48,453 nucleotides of DNA. Origin: Lactarius indigo. Taxonomy: Eukaryota; Basidiomycota; Agaricomycetes; Russulales; Russulaceae. Positions 28,402 to 39,086 of the stretch are shown one piece after another. Under the pieces are notes generated by a model. It did no database searches, had not been told where the DNA came from, and worked only from the letters and a program-made list of their open reading frames with translations. Positions within the stretch are counted from its first letter, which is position 1. Each line of letters starts with the position of its first letter. The position numbers and the translations under genes were made by a program. Where the stretch lies: assembly GCA_025766275.1 (NCBI GenBank), contig JAFKAC010000241.1:1-48453 (forward strand), written 5' to 3'.

Positions 28402-29953
28402 TCACTTTTCATCTTCATCCGCTATCCCCTTTTTATGATCTGGACGCTAGGACAGTGCATCAGACTTGTTCTGAACACCGGGCTTGTGGATGATGATGAA
28501 CTGGAAACGAGAGAGGAAAAGCGCCCACTGTGCTTGTTGATGGGAAAGTTTCTGCTTCATCATGAAGTAGGCCAGGTTGTTGTGGTCGGACCAGATTTCA
28601 GTGGAATCACTACATCCCTCGAGGTAGTGTCAGAAGGCATGAAGGGCATGAATAATGGCCAAAAGTTCCTTATTGCAAATCTCGTAGTGACGTTCGGCAG
28701 GGAGGAGAGATTTCGACAGAAAGGCAATGGGGTGCCATTGGTGCAGGGCATCAGGTTGTTCAAGGACTGCGCCCATGGCGAAGTCGCTGGCATCGGTGAT
28801 GAGTCGGAAGGGCTTGGAGTGGTCAGGAAGGGCCAGGACAGGAGCTTCCGTGAAGCATTTGATCAGGGTGCGGAAAGTGTTTTCCGCTGCAGTACCCCAA
28901 GAAAAAGGTACGTCTTTCTTGGTTAGATCGAAGAGGGGTCGGGTGATAGTGGAATAGTCTTTGATAAATCGCCGGTAAAAGTTACAGAAGCCTAGGAAGG
29001 CTTGGACTTGCTTAACTGTGTGTGGAGTTGGCCACTTGGTAATCCCAGCAACCTTTGCAGGATCCATGGAAACTTGGCCATTGGAAATAACAATGCCAAG
29101 GTATTCAACAGAGGTTTGTGCAAACACGCACTTCTCAGGTTTCAGATAGAGGTCATGACGCCCCAGCCGTTGAAGCACGTCGTGTGTCAATGCTGTGAGG
29201 GAGGAAATATCTTCTGTGAAGATGAGAATGTCATCCAGGTAGACTACCACGTGTCCACCGTCGATCAGAGACTTGAAAACTTGGTTCATGAACGTTTGAA
29301 ATCTTGCTGGGGCGTTGCAGAGACTGAATGTCATTACAGTCGGCTCAAAAAGACCTAGGGAGGTTTTGAAGGCTGCCTTGTACTCATCGCCTTCACAGAT
29401 ACAGATATTGTTGTACCCCCAATGAATATCCAACTTGGTAAAATAACGTGCATTGTGAAGTTTGTCGATTAACTCGGGAATGAGGGGTAGGGGCACCGTG
29501 TTCTTAATCGTTATGTCATTCAGGGCCCAGTAATCCTGTACCGGTCAGAGCTTTCCATCCTTCTTGTCCACAAAGAAGAAGGGGGAGGCCATGGGGGACT
29601 TGGATGGTCGGATGTAACCCTTTCGCAGGTGCTCGGAAATGTACTCCTTGAGTGCATCAGCCTCTTTAGGCGTGAGTCAGTAGATGCTGCAGTTCTTCAT
29701 AGCGGCTCCAGGTTTCAGATCAATTGCGTGATCCCAGGGTTGATGTTCAGGTAGTCGGTGAGAGGCATTCTCACTGAAGACTCAGGTGTAACATTGGAAA
29801 TGGCTTGGAATGTGCTCAGAGGAAGGTATAGGTGCGGTCTTCGCAGCTATCTTGGTACTTGTAGTGATTTTTGCTCAGATTGCAAGGTGATCGTACTTGC
29901 AGAAACTGTGACTCCACAGCCAGGGTTCATAGGCTTCTTGGGTGAACACACGT
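28402..29953 (-). pseudogene. gypsy B reverse transcriptase and RNase H
   Basis: RT fingers start near 29700 with several stops (near 29676 and 29548, both CGA to TGA). Then LDIHWGYNNI, KTSLGLFEPTVMTFSLCNAPARFQ, and the catalytic box YLDD at 29230-29241. RNase H follows with LITDASDFAMGAVLEQ; HAF.HYLEG is cut by TGA at 28630-28632. The tail (DHNNLAYFMMKQKLS, SDAL) continues down to integrase with further nonsense codons near 28440 and 28402. FSLCNAPARF shows substitutions in a usually conserved GLxNAPxxFQ block. Confidence 0.85.
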
Positions 29954-30639
29954 TCAACAGGTTCCATCTCTTTGATAGTTGGGAGGCAAGCTCTTGTTGC
30001 AGTCTTCAGGTCCTAGCTCTAGGATGTTTATTGTAGTATTCCTCGTTTGAGGGACTTGGGAAGAAATAACAACACTTGTTGTTGACAGAGTACAGGTTTT
30101 TGGGCATCTTGTGAATGCTATCTTGGGTTGATGCCAATCGATTTCTGGGTTATGTGCTTGGAGCCAATCCGTTCCTAGGATTATATTGTGCTCTCCAAGG
30201 GTGGTGGCATATAGCTCTACTATTTTGTTGTGATAAGTGTCTTCCGCTGTTCTGATCCGTAGCCTCTGGATTGTGGTGTACTTGACCGAACCCATCTTAT
30301 TGGGTGACCCATCCACATTTCTAACTGGTAAGGGTCGGATTAGTGTTCTCATTGTGAGCCCGTTTGCATGCGCAAACCCATCATCCACGATGATGCCCTC
30401 CACGCCGCTGTCCAACAGGGCGCAGGCACTGATTTCTCTGCCAGACTTCTTTCCTACTAGTGTCACCTTGAGAACAATTGAAGGAGCTCTCCTATTCCGA
30501 ATCGTCTCTACAGGTACAGGCTCAGCTCCAAGCGTCATGGGTTCTAAAGGTTCTGAATCACACAAGTATCAAGCGAAGACCTCTGTTGTCTTATTGCTAT
30601 GAAATACGAGTGGTAAAAGTGTGGCACAAGGTGCAGCAC
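29954..30639 (-). pseudogene. gypsy B retropepsin and 3' end of gag-protease linker
   Basis: After LTR D the frame resumes (SSAAPCATLLPLVFHSNKTT, EVFA), is cut by TGA near 30568 (CGA to TGA), and continues YLCDSEPLEPM. The aspartic protease follows: ISACALLDSGVEGIIVDDGF (DSG at 30404-30412), then ELYATTLGEHNIILGTDWL. A typical chromovirus protease; inactive through the stop. Confidence 0.8.
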
Positions 30640-30644
30640 TACTC

Positions 30645-31190
30645 TGTAATGTAGGACTCCTCGTCCGAAGTGTCTAACACTTCTCTACACTTGATCTTGC
30701 TAGTGCACAGAGTATAACAGGTGTAACGCGTTGATATAGTTCAACTGCAAAGACTTCGAAGTGTCCTGGTTAGGGACTGAGGTAGGGGATGCACAAGAAG
30801 AGAGGGATAAGGCGAGGTCACACCAAAGTACGGAGGCAAGGTTGCTAGATTGCAAACGAAGCCAAGTCTGGCTTCCTACGGTCTATGGTACAGGTTTATA
30901 TAGGACAGGGTTCCAAACAACATGAACACAAGTCCACACAACATCAAAGAGACTAAACGGAGCAAACAGAAGTTCGGATCAAAGAAACAGCACTACTAGC
31001 AGCAGTAGCTCCTTTGGTAACAAGGTATAGTACAGAATCTAGTAGGGAAAGGCCGTGTGCAATGCTACTGGCACGAATACTTCCAATCGACAGTGCTGCG
31101 ATGGAAGAGCCTAAAAATCCTCATTAATAGGCACCGAACGCGGACGCGCATCCGGGTCGTAAGGTAGTATCTCTCAATACATCGCCCCTA
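30645..31190 (-). mobile_element. solo LTR D in gypsy B
   Basis: 546 bp flanked by the duplication TACTC (30640-30644 and 31191-31195). Plus-strand ends are TGTAATG and CCCCTA, so the second terminus is TA instead of CA, explained by one C-to-T change. On the minus strand it has a CCTATATAAACC TATA box. Removal with one TSD rejoins the gypsy B frame (EEVPADHPTSSAAPCATLL). No second copy is in the window. Confidence 0.75.
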
Positions 31191-31232
31191 TACTCGTGGG
31201 GTGGTCAGCAGGTACTTCCTCCTGACCATCTT

Positions 31233-31755
31233 TGTCACGTTTCCGCTTGTATGGACTGTACAACTCGAAACCCTTACTGTACCGGTTGCAACTACAGCGG
31301 TAAGGTAGATTAGTTGCGGACTTACGATAGGTGATACGAGTACGATAGGAGATTGCGTGCTGATTGCTGACTGAGGACTACACCACTAATACTAGTAGTA
31401 GTAGTATTAGGATTCAAGTTACTTACGCGATACGTTGGACGCTACCATACTGTGACTCATAGCAGCACTTGAAAGCCTGCTCGACTTGTATTTAATCTGT
31501 CTTGTGAAGACCAAGATACGCCATCTTGGTCTTCTTGAATCGCCACTTGTCTTCTCTTCTCTTTGTCTCTCGCTTTCGCTTCTAAGGGTTGTCCGACTCC
31601 GTTCGTGACCAAGATATCAGCTTGCCGGTGTACCTCCGCGTATTCACTAAGGCAAGGGCTTGGACCTCCGTGTCTTCAAGTCAGCAGACCGTTATACCAC
31701 TAAGTTGTTACTGCCTCCTGCGCTCAAGTCGAGCTAACGTCATGGCGACGTTACA
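31233..31755 (+). repeat. gypsy C 5' LTR
   Basis: Contains TATTTAA at 31489-31495 and, 34 nt downstream, ATCTTGGTCTT at 31523-31533. An upstream inverted copy at 31508-31518 makes an 11-bp stem across the predicted transcription start. Confidence 0.95.
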
Positions 31756-31757
31756 TT

Positions 31758-31768
31758 AAGACCAAGAT
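31758..31768 (+). promoter_or_regulatory. gypsy C primer-binding site, self-complementary type
   Basis: AAGACCAAGAT, two bases after the LTR end. It is the exact complement of LTR positions 31523-31533, which lie where transcription should start relative to the TATA box. This is the Tf1-like arrangement. Confidence 0.8.
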
Positions 31769-32196
31769 CCCATCGTGGCCGTAACAACAAGAGACCAGTG
31801 GACGAACTTTCGTCCTTATTCACTCCCAAGAAGAGGAGAACGGAACGTCCCCACTGCGCTTTTTACAAGCCACCAGTTGGAGGGAAAGACAAGAAGAAAC
31901 CGGATACTTCGTAGAATTCAACTGGACCTACTAGGTTTCGCCCAGTTGAGTTCAACTTCGACCACCTGTGTTGGGTAGAGGTTACGTGGAACCCCATAGA
32001 TTCCCAGTGGGACGCCATACGACCAGCAGGACCTAGATACCACTGCGATATCGATGCATGAGAGCTCAACAGTCGAGCCGATTGGGGCCCTATTGACGGG
32101 CAAGTACGAGAACACTCCACCGGAGAGGTAGTATCAGAAGGAGCAGAAGAAGACGAGCAAAGCCAAGAAGGGAGTGAAGGACGAGAACCAAATCAA

Positions 32197-33569
32197 ATGG
32201 AGACTAGCGGAGGAGCAATACAAGATCTCCTTATTGAACGAGCTGAGTCCGCACATATCACAGAACCCGAGCCGATTCACATCCAATCACCAGCCATCAT
32301 GGCAACACTAACGCAAGCAATGGAAGAAGTCGCCATCGAAGAAGCACGCGCAATACGGGCTGAGGCAAGAGACATCCTTATGCCCATCAACCCAGAAACA
32401 GGAGTACGGATGACTGCAGACGACTGCCGCCATCTTCCGAGCTATAGGGTCCGACAGAGGAGACCCTCCGTCCGAACGACGACCTGCATTAGAGCTTCCT
32501 CTGGGTATAGGAGGACCTGGCAGAGATCCGCTGCCTGCCACCAGGGGGAGGTGTTCCGTTCGACTTACGAAGGACCGAACCACCAAGAAGACCACCTGCC
32601 GGACCGCCCGGTGGAGGTGAAGGTGGAGGCGGAGACGGTATAGGAGGAAGAGGAGGACACAACGAGAAATTAACCGGCGAGCCACCTTCTATTTTCGACG
32701 GCGACAGACTCAAAGTAGACCAGTTCCTAACACAGTGGCACGTCTATTGGGGCATGAACCTAGACGCCCCTATCATGCGAAATGACTATAGGAGATGCCT
32801 CCTATTTTTGTCCTACATCAAGGGAGGAGCGGTCAGCGAATGGGTCTTGTCCTTCCTGAACTGGCTCAATCGACAAATACAACGAGGGATCAGTCCCTAT
32901 ACAAGAGAATTATGGGAGGCCGTAGCAGACGGCTTCAGCCAACGATTCGAAAATACGTTGGAACGGGAACAAGCACAAGCCATACTAAGAAAAGGCTTCA
33001 AAATGGCGGGGGAGGATATTGACAAGTACGTCAATGACTTCGAACAGCTAGCACGGAAGGCTCATTATCGCCTCAACGAACCACAAACCATCGACCTCTT
33101 CATGTCGGGGTTGCCCAAGGAGCTGTTCAAGAACGCGTTCCAGTTCGACGACCCTGTCACATTCGACGATTGGAAGAGGGCCGTTCTCAAAAGACAGAAG
33201 AACTACATACACCTCAAAGCAAGGCTTAACGAGTACAAGAATACCCCTTCGCAGCCGAAGAAACAAAGCGGCAACGCAGGATGGACCCTCCCGCAAAACC
33301 TACCACAGACAAATCCCTGGGCCATGGACACCTCAGCGGACCGTGCCAAGGTGCGGCTCACGGGATCAGAAGACATTGACTTCAATAAATTGCCCCATCA
33401 CGACTGGCCCGTGCCCCCCTTTCCACCAAGGGGAGGACTGGGGGCGCGAGGACGAGGGAGAGGAGGATCCCGACGGGACTTAAGGAACGTCCTGTGTTAT
33501 AACTGTAACACCCCGGGGCATCTCTCACTGAAATTGCCCATACCCAAGGAACCAGAGGCAGTGGCCTAA
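32197..33569 (+). pseudogene. gypsy C gag
   Basis: ATG at 32197. The N-terminal region (PAIMATLTQAMEEVAIEEARA, ETGVRMTADDC) loses frame after about 32440 in a Pro/Gly/Arg-rich stretch. The gag core is open from 32754: PIMRNDYRRCLLFLSYIKGG, YTRELWEAVADGFSQRFEN, GEDIDKYVNDFEQLARKAHY and TIDLFMSGLPKELFKNAF. The zinc knuckle CYNCNTPGHLSLK lacks its last Cys (L instead). Ends TAA at 33567-33569. The missing zinc ligand and the frame loss make it nonfunctional. Confidence 0.85.
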
Positions 33570-35480
33570 CCCCTCTTCCAGCAGCAGAATGACTGAAACT
33601 GCCTGGCCGCCTCAGTGGCCAGGATCCCTGGGCCCTACATCCCAGTATGAGCCGTCACTACCAGGGTACGCAACACCAGCGCCCAGCGCGATGCCCGCAC
33701 CTGCAAATTAACGCGGCAAAGACGGCGGGAGAACAGGCAAAAGAGTGGCTGACACAGGTGGCCAATAGCACGGACGAGGTCAAGGACCTCATACTCCAAG
33801 ACCTATGGGGAAAGGAGGGTTTTCAGAACGCCTGAACCCATCAGTCTGGGTGAGGGCTTTGCAATGTAATTCTGTAATTGTGACAATGCGCTATCGATCC
33901 CTACAAATTCCAGTGACTGTCCTGAACGAATTACCAAACGACTGAAACCAGTGCTCTGGTAGACTCCGGAGCCACTGACAACTTCATCAAACCAGGCATG
34001 GCCGCCCAGGGCGGGAATCCCGATATGGCCACTAGAAATGCCCCGCAAAATATGGAACATAGATAACACAGAAAACAAAGCTGGGTTAATCACTCATTAC
34101 GTTAACCTAGAGGTGAAAACATGAGGACAGAACAAGAAAATGACCTTCTTGGTCACCGACCTCGGCAGCGAAAACATGGTGCTGGGCTATCCATGGCTAA
34201 GCGCCTTTGAGCCCACCATTAGCTGGGCAACAGCGACCATACGTCCCGACATGCATCCAGTGGTACTGGCAACCACTGAAGAACTACTCACGGCACCCAC
34301 TATCTGGGCCCTAATCACGGCAGAAAAGGAAGCAATTATCCAAGAATTAGAAGAAGAAACCTTCGCACAGGGCCACCACCTCGACAGAACTGGCCATATC
34401 AGCAAAACAACAGCAGACGGCAGCCGTGCTACCGCCAGTATACGCTGAGTTCAGCACGCTGTTTAACGAGCAAGCCTCGCATCGCTTCCCCCCAGCACGG
34501 CCCTGGGACCACACAATTGACTTCAAACCATCAGCGCCAGGCGTCGATCGACTGTAAAATATATCCCATGATGCAAAAAGAGGAAGGCGAGTTAAAGGAA
34601 TTCCTCAATGAGAAGCTAAAACAAGGGTATCTACGCCCCTCCATCTCCCCTGTACGCCTCCTTTTTCTTCTTTATCAAAAAGAAGGACGGAAAACTACGC
34701 CCAGTACAGGATTATCGGGTCATTAACTCGCACACCATTCGCAATCAGTACCCGCTGCTGCTAATCCAAGACCTCATCCTTGACCTCAGTAACGCGCACA
34801 TCTACATGAAGCTCGACATTCATTGGGGCTACAACAACATCCGTATTCGCGACGGCGACCAGGAGAAAGCCACATTCAAAACCAAATTTGGCCTTTTTGA
34901 GCCCACAGTCATGTTCTTCGGCCTTACCAACTCCCCAGCCACCTTCCAGGCGATGATGAACCACATCTACCGCGATACGATCGCGAAGCATGAACGCCTT
35001 GGGACTACGATATGTGTCTACATGGACGATATTGGTATTGCCACTCATTTTGACCATGACTTGCCAGCCCACATAGAAGCCGTGCGTGATGTTCTACGCG
35101 TCGCAGCCGAGCACGACCTCTACTTCAAACTCGAGAAGTGCCTGTTCCACCAGCCACGGATGGATTACCTGGGGGTAATCCTTGAGAGGGGGGTGACCCG
35201 AATGGACCCTGTAAAAGTTCAAGGCATCAAAGACTGGCCAACGCCAACAAAAGTCAAAGATGTCCGATCGTTCCTTGGCTTTTGCAACTTTTACAGACTT
35301 TTTATCCGTGGCTTTGCAACCCACGCCAAGCCACTCACCAAACTGACACGAAAAGATGAAGAATGGTGATGGACCGAGGAAGAAGACAAGGCGTTCAACA
35401 CCCTCAAGTGCCTCGTAACCGAGGAGCCAGTGCTGGCACACCCGGTCCTCCAAGATCCATTCGAACTAGAGGTTGATGCC
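33570..35480 (+). pseudogene. gypsy C protease and reverse transcriptase
   Basis: The protease region is badly shifted but keeps GACTCCGGA (Asp-Ser-Gly) and ATDNFI at 33962-33988, and FLVTDLGSENMVLGYPWL at 34143-34196. RT fingers lie at 34517-34726 (EGELKEFLNEKLKQGYLRPS), then a frame change, then from 34806 [30 protein letters not shown], the catalytic YMDD at 35019-35030, and SFLGFCNFYRLFIRGFA. A TGA near 35367 (EEW.WTEEE) precedes RNase H. The frame reaches FELEVDA at 35480, where the LTR-X fragment begins. Confidence 0.85.
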
Positions 35481-35984
35481 TACGCACTTAGCGGCTCTAA
35501 AGGACTTGCAGATATGGACTGCTTTAGATAAGATATATTGAACCTGTAGATTAGATTATATGATCTGTACAATCTCGGACTTCTTAGCTTATCTATGACA
35601 TCATGTACAATGACATCATGTAGAACACTCTGGACATTTCATTGTACTCCTTCCTTTGTTCTCTTTGCGGCGTTATCTTTATTGTGATGTCACTATGATA
35701 TCATACTTGTCTAGACTTTCTTTGTTCTGGTCGCCTTGTTCTCCTTTGGTACATTCCTTTTGTCCTGTATGTAGAACAACGCTCCTTGTATTCCGTGACT
35801 CTATGTTACTGTCCTTGTACTAGTGTCACACCCCTGTATAGTATAAGTAGAGTACTCTGTACGCCCTGGTCCACATCAGTTCTCACTCTGTTGTGTGCCA
35901 GGTAAAGTCCCTCTCCTGTAATACTATTATCAGTTCTCACTCTGTTGTGTGCCAGACTTCCACTTTGCTTCACTCTGCTTGGCC
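35481..35984 (+). repeat. doubly truncated LTR-X fragment inside gypsy C
   Basis: 504 bp homologous to 46343-46851. The first 17-18 bp and the last 89 bp of the LTR are missing, so neither TG nor CA terminus is present. Only GCC could be a flanking repeat. Gypsy C coding reads straight across (VDA then SRYAVGAVL) if it is removed, so no host base was lost. Confidence 0.85.
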
Positions 35985-38045
35985 TCCAGATACGCGGTGG
36001 GAGCCGTCCTACTACAACAAAAATCTGACGGAAAGCGACACCCCATAGGCTACTACTCGGCCACGCTCTCAGAAGCAGAGCGAAACTACGACATTTACGA
36101 CTTGGAACTGCTCGCAATAGTCAAGGCCCTGCAAAATTGGAGACAGCTGCTTGCGGGAGCCCCACACAAAATCAAAATCTACTCGGACCACCTCAATCTA
36201 CAATATTGGAAGTCCCCACAGAAAATCAGTAGACAGGTCACAAGGGAGGTGCTTGAGCTTTCTGAGTACGACTTCGAAATTCACCACATCAAGGGAAAGA
36301 ACAACGGCAGAGCAGACGCTCTGTCGAGACGCCCAGACTACGACCAGGGGATAAGCGACAACAGCGAAGTTGTCATCCTACCCCCTGAAGTCTTCATGAG
36401 AACTCTCAATGTTGCACGCACCTTCATTGCGAACCCAAACTTGCTGCAACCGCGCCATCAACAAGACAATGAAATAATCAAGATGTGGGTGGACCCCCAT
36501 CGCCTTAAAAAGATAGAGGGGGAGTGGTACAAGGACGGCAGGTTCGTGATAACTGGACCTGCGTCAACATACCGTGCACTAATACACGACCACCACAACC
36601 TGCCAATACACGGTCACCCTGGAATTGCGAGGACACAACGAATTCTGGAGCGACATTACTGGTGGCCGCGGTTGCGAAGGGACATATACGAGTACGTGCA
36701 AGGTTGCGCGGAATGCCAATGGAACAAAGTGAACACGAGGCCCATACGAGCTGCACTGCATCCTATCACGCTGATACTAGAGGCCATGCCCTTCCAGACC
36801 ATAGCCATGGACTTCATCACCAAACTCCCGCCGTCAAAAGGATACGACAGTATATTAACTGTCATGGACCACGATTGCACCAAGGCCTCCATCTTTATTC
36901 TGTGCCGAGAGGAAATAACGGCAGAGGAGACAGCAGCCCTGTACGTCACTCACGTATTCAGATGCTTTGGATTACCACGCAAATGTATCAGTGACCGAGA
37001 CCCCCGATTTGCATCAAAGTTCACCAGGGAAATTTGCCGAATCCTAGGCATCCAACAGAACATATCCATGGCATATCACCCGCGCACTGACGGGCAGTCC
37101 GAGCGCACCAATCAATGGCTAGAACAGTATCTGTGCTTCTGGGTGAACGAGCGACAAGATAACTGGACTGCTTATCTGCCAATCGCCAAATTCGCGCACA
37201 ACAACTGGCCGCATAAGCACACGAAACAATCACCGTTTCAGCTCTTAATGGGGTATAACCCACAAGCGGACTGGACTGATAAGCCATCCCCCCTTCCTCA
37301 GGTCACAATGCGGCTGACGCAACTGAAAGAAGCTAGAGAGGACACCCAACGTCTCATGAAAAGAGCTCAGAAAGCGTGGGTCCACAACAAAGATACGCCC
37401 AAGTTCAAGATAGGGGATCTCGTGTGGTTAGAAGGCAAGCACCTCCGAACCAATCAGCCTACAGCGAAGCTGGCGGCGCGACGCCACGGACCATTTCGGG
37501 TGACACAGGTGATGTCCCCTTACAATTATCGATTAGAACTTCCCACGCAGTGGAGCATTCACCCAGTGTTTCACATCGATCTGCTCACGCCATATAAACA
37601 AACCCCGTTTCATGGGGAAAACTTCACACGACCGCCGCCCGAGCTGATTGATGGAGAGGAGGAGTACGAAGTCGAGGCTATTCTAGACTCTCAGCACTTC
37701 GGCAGAGGGAGACGCCTCCAATATCTCGTCAAATGGAAGGGGTACCCCGACTCGGAGAATCAGTGGGTCAACAAGGAGGACATCTTTGCGCCTGACGCCC
37801 TTCGCCTGTATCAGGAAGCACAAGCACACGGAAGAACAGTTAAAACGAGCGAGATGGGAACGAAGGAACATCATCCCCTCTTCCTTCACTCAATCACCTC
37901 CACTCTCATGCCCACTTCTCCCCTGCGACATGTCACCAAAGCAGCACTCCTCGACTCCCTCGCCAACGACGCCCGCGCACTCTTGGAAGACAATGCTGAC
38001 ACTGAAATTCCCAATACCCAAATCACACCATGGACGCCTCTCTGA
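35985..38045 (+). CDS. gypsy C RNase H-integrase-chromodomain (open)
   Basis: Open pol 3' segment continuing from the LTR-X fragment; no start codon of its own. RNase H: SRYAVGAVLLQQKSDGKRHP, YDIYDLELLAI, GKNNGRADALSRRPDY. Integrase: HHCC (HGHPGIARTQRILERHYWWP, CAECQWNK), Asp in AMDFITKLPPSKGYD, Asp in ISDRDPRFASKF, Glu in YHPRTDGQSERTNQWLEQYL. Then the GPF block (KLAARRHGPFRVTQVM, IHPVFHIDLLTPYKQ). The chromodomain at 37660-37810 has EYEVEAILD, LQYLVKWKGYPDSENQW and APDALRLY. About 680 codons without a stop, so this half may have been under selection until recently. A Ser/Pro/Thr-rich tail ends TGA at 38043-38045. Confidence 0.9.
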   Translation, partial: SRYAVGAVLLQQKSDGKRHPIGYYSATLSEAERNYDIYDLELLAIVKALQNWRQLLAGAPHKIKIYSDHLNLQYWKSPQKISRQVTREVLELSEYDFEIHHIKGKNNGRADALSRRPDYDQGISDNSEVVILPPEVFMRTLNVARTFIANPNLLQPRHQQDNEIIKMWVDPHRLKKIEGEWYKDGRFVITGPASTYRALIHDHHNLPIHGHPGIARTQRILERHYWWPRLRRDIYEYVQGCAECQWNKVNTRPIRAALHPITLILEAMPFQTIAMDFITKLPPSKGYDSILTVMDHDCTKASIFILCREEITAEETAALYVTHVFRCFGLPRKCISDRDPRFASKFTREICRILGIQQNISMAYHPRTDGQSERTNQWLEQYLCFWVNERQDNWTAYLPIAKFAHNNWPHKHTKQSPFQLLMGYNPQADWTDKPSPLPQVTMRLTQLKEAREDTQRLMKRAQKAWVHNKDTPKFKIGDLVWLEGKHLRTNQPTAKLAARRHGPFRVTQVMSPYNYRLELPTQWSIHPVFHIDLLTPYKQTPFHGENFTRPPPELIDGEEEYEVEAILDSQHFGRGRRLQYLVKWKGYPDSENQWVNKEDIFAPDALRLYQEAQAHGRTVKTSEMGTKEHHPLFLHSITSTLMPTSPLRHVTKAALLDSLANDARALLEDNADTEIPNTQITPWTPL

Positions 38046-39056
38046 CCACAAGAGGGCCCCATCACCCCGCAAGAGTGGGCACACATCATCTCCAAATTCC
38101 CGGACCCCACGCAACACCCCGACGACGAACACGCCGTCGTCCACGTTTTCCGTGATGAAGCCAGTGAGCGAGAGCCCATCGCAGCCATCCCCCCAAGCGA
38201 CGACCTCATCAGCGTTCAGGGAGTTTTCCTGAGCAACAACGAGCGTTCAAGCTCTCCTGGAGTACGAGCTGGAGGGCTGGAGGAGAGTAGCAGCGGAGTG
38301 GCAGAAGGAACAGTTGGACTCAGCCGTGGCCCGACTGAGGGAGATGCAAGAGCGACAGCAGCGATGGCGGCAGCTGAGGCTGGCCATGACGACTCAGATT
38401 ACTACCCGGCGAGACACCCCTTTCTACAAACGAAATGCAACGCTGATAATCCCCTCATCATGCCATGGCTCGTCTACACCGACGGGTCCCCCATGTATCG
38501 AGGACGTGTGCAAGTCCCGGGTGTCGCCGATCACCGCCCATTCACCGCCGCCGAAGACCCCGCGCACGTCATTGCGCCTGAAGGGTTCAGGGCGAACCGA
38601 TGACCCCATTACATTTGATACCCCATCACCGGGCCAGACGGAGTAGAGAGGGACGCATCACACGTCCAGATTATCGGAGGGGCAGACCCCATCATATTAG
38701 GGGTCATACCGGGCTCACCACATGTATATGGTAAGCCCTTCTACACCGAACCCCACGTATCCACCGCTCTCCGCCCCCAGTATCACACGAAGATCTCGTC
38801 ATCTTCACTGCCAACAAAATCACCGACCGCGCTCTCAATCGTATCAACGACGAGTCGCTCACCACCAAGGTCACGCGTTACCGCACGGCGAGTTATGAAC
38901 TCGACCAGTTTCGAGCCCGCGTCAGTCAACTCCGGGCAATGATCGAGTGCGCACAAGACGACAAGCGCGACTCCATCTATCGGCTGGAGCGCGCCACAGC
39001 GTTGGAGAGGATTGCCAACGAACAGAGCAGTTGGCCGCCGAGGGACTTCCGGTGAG
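38046..39056 (+). pseudogene. gypsy C post-chromodomain accessory reading frame
   Basis: Coding character continues for about 1 kb after pol. Segments: GPITPQEWAHIISKFPDPTQ, HAVVHVFRDEASEREPIAAI, VQGVFLSNNERSS; a Gly/Ala/Glu-rich part at 38298-38603 (GHDDSDYYPARHPF); ADPIILGVIPGSPHVYGK; and KPFYTE at 38733-38750. It ends with a helical tail at 38797-39056: DLVIFTANKITDRALNRIND, VTRYRTASYELDQFRARV, DSIYRLERATALERIANEQ, TGA. At least three frame changes. KPFYTE corresponds to KPFYYTE in the gypsy A accessory frame, so the two are probably homologous. No transmembrane segment or Env feature seen. Function unknown. Confidence 0.65.
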
Positions 39057-39073
39057 CCTGGTGTCTCATGCTT

Positions 39074-39086
39074 AAAGAGGGGGTGA
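39074..39086 (+). promoter_or_regulatory. gypsy C polypurine tract
   Basis: AAAGAGGGGGTGA directly before the 3' LTR start at 39087. Confidence 0.85.

Noticed and set aside
30645..31190. Possible second small gene between gypsy B protease and gag
   Set aside because: No open frame; TSD and frame continuity show a solo LTR.
36505..36949. Minus-strand frames across the gypsy C integrase
   Set aside because: Shadows of the long open pol frame on the plus strand.
38046..39056. Interpretation of the gypsy C third frame as a viral envelope gene
   Set aside because: No signal peptide, cleavage site, fusion peptide or transmembrane anchor can be seen.
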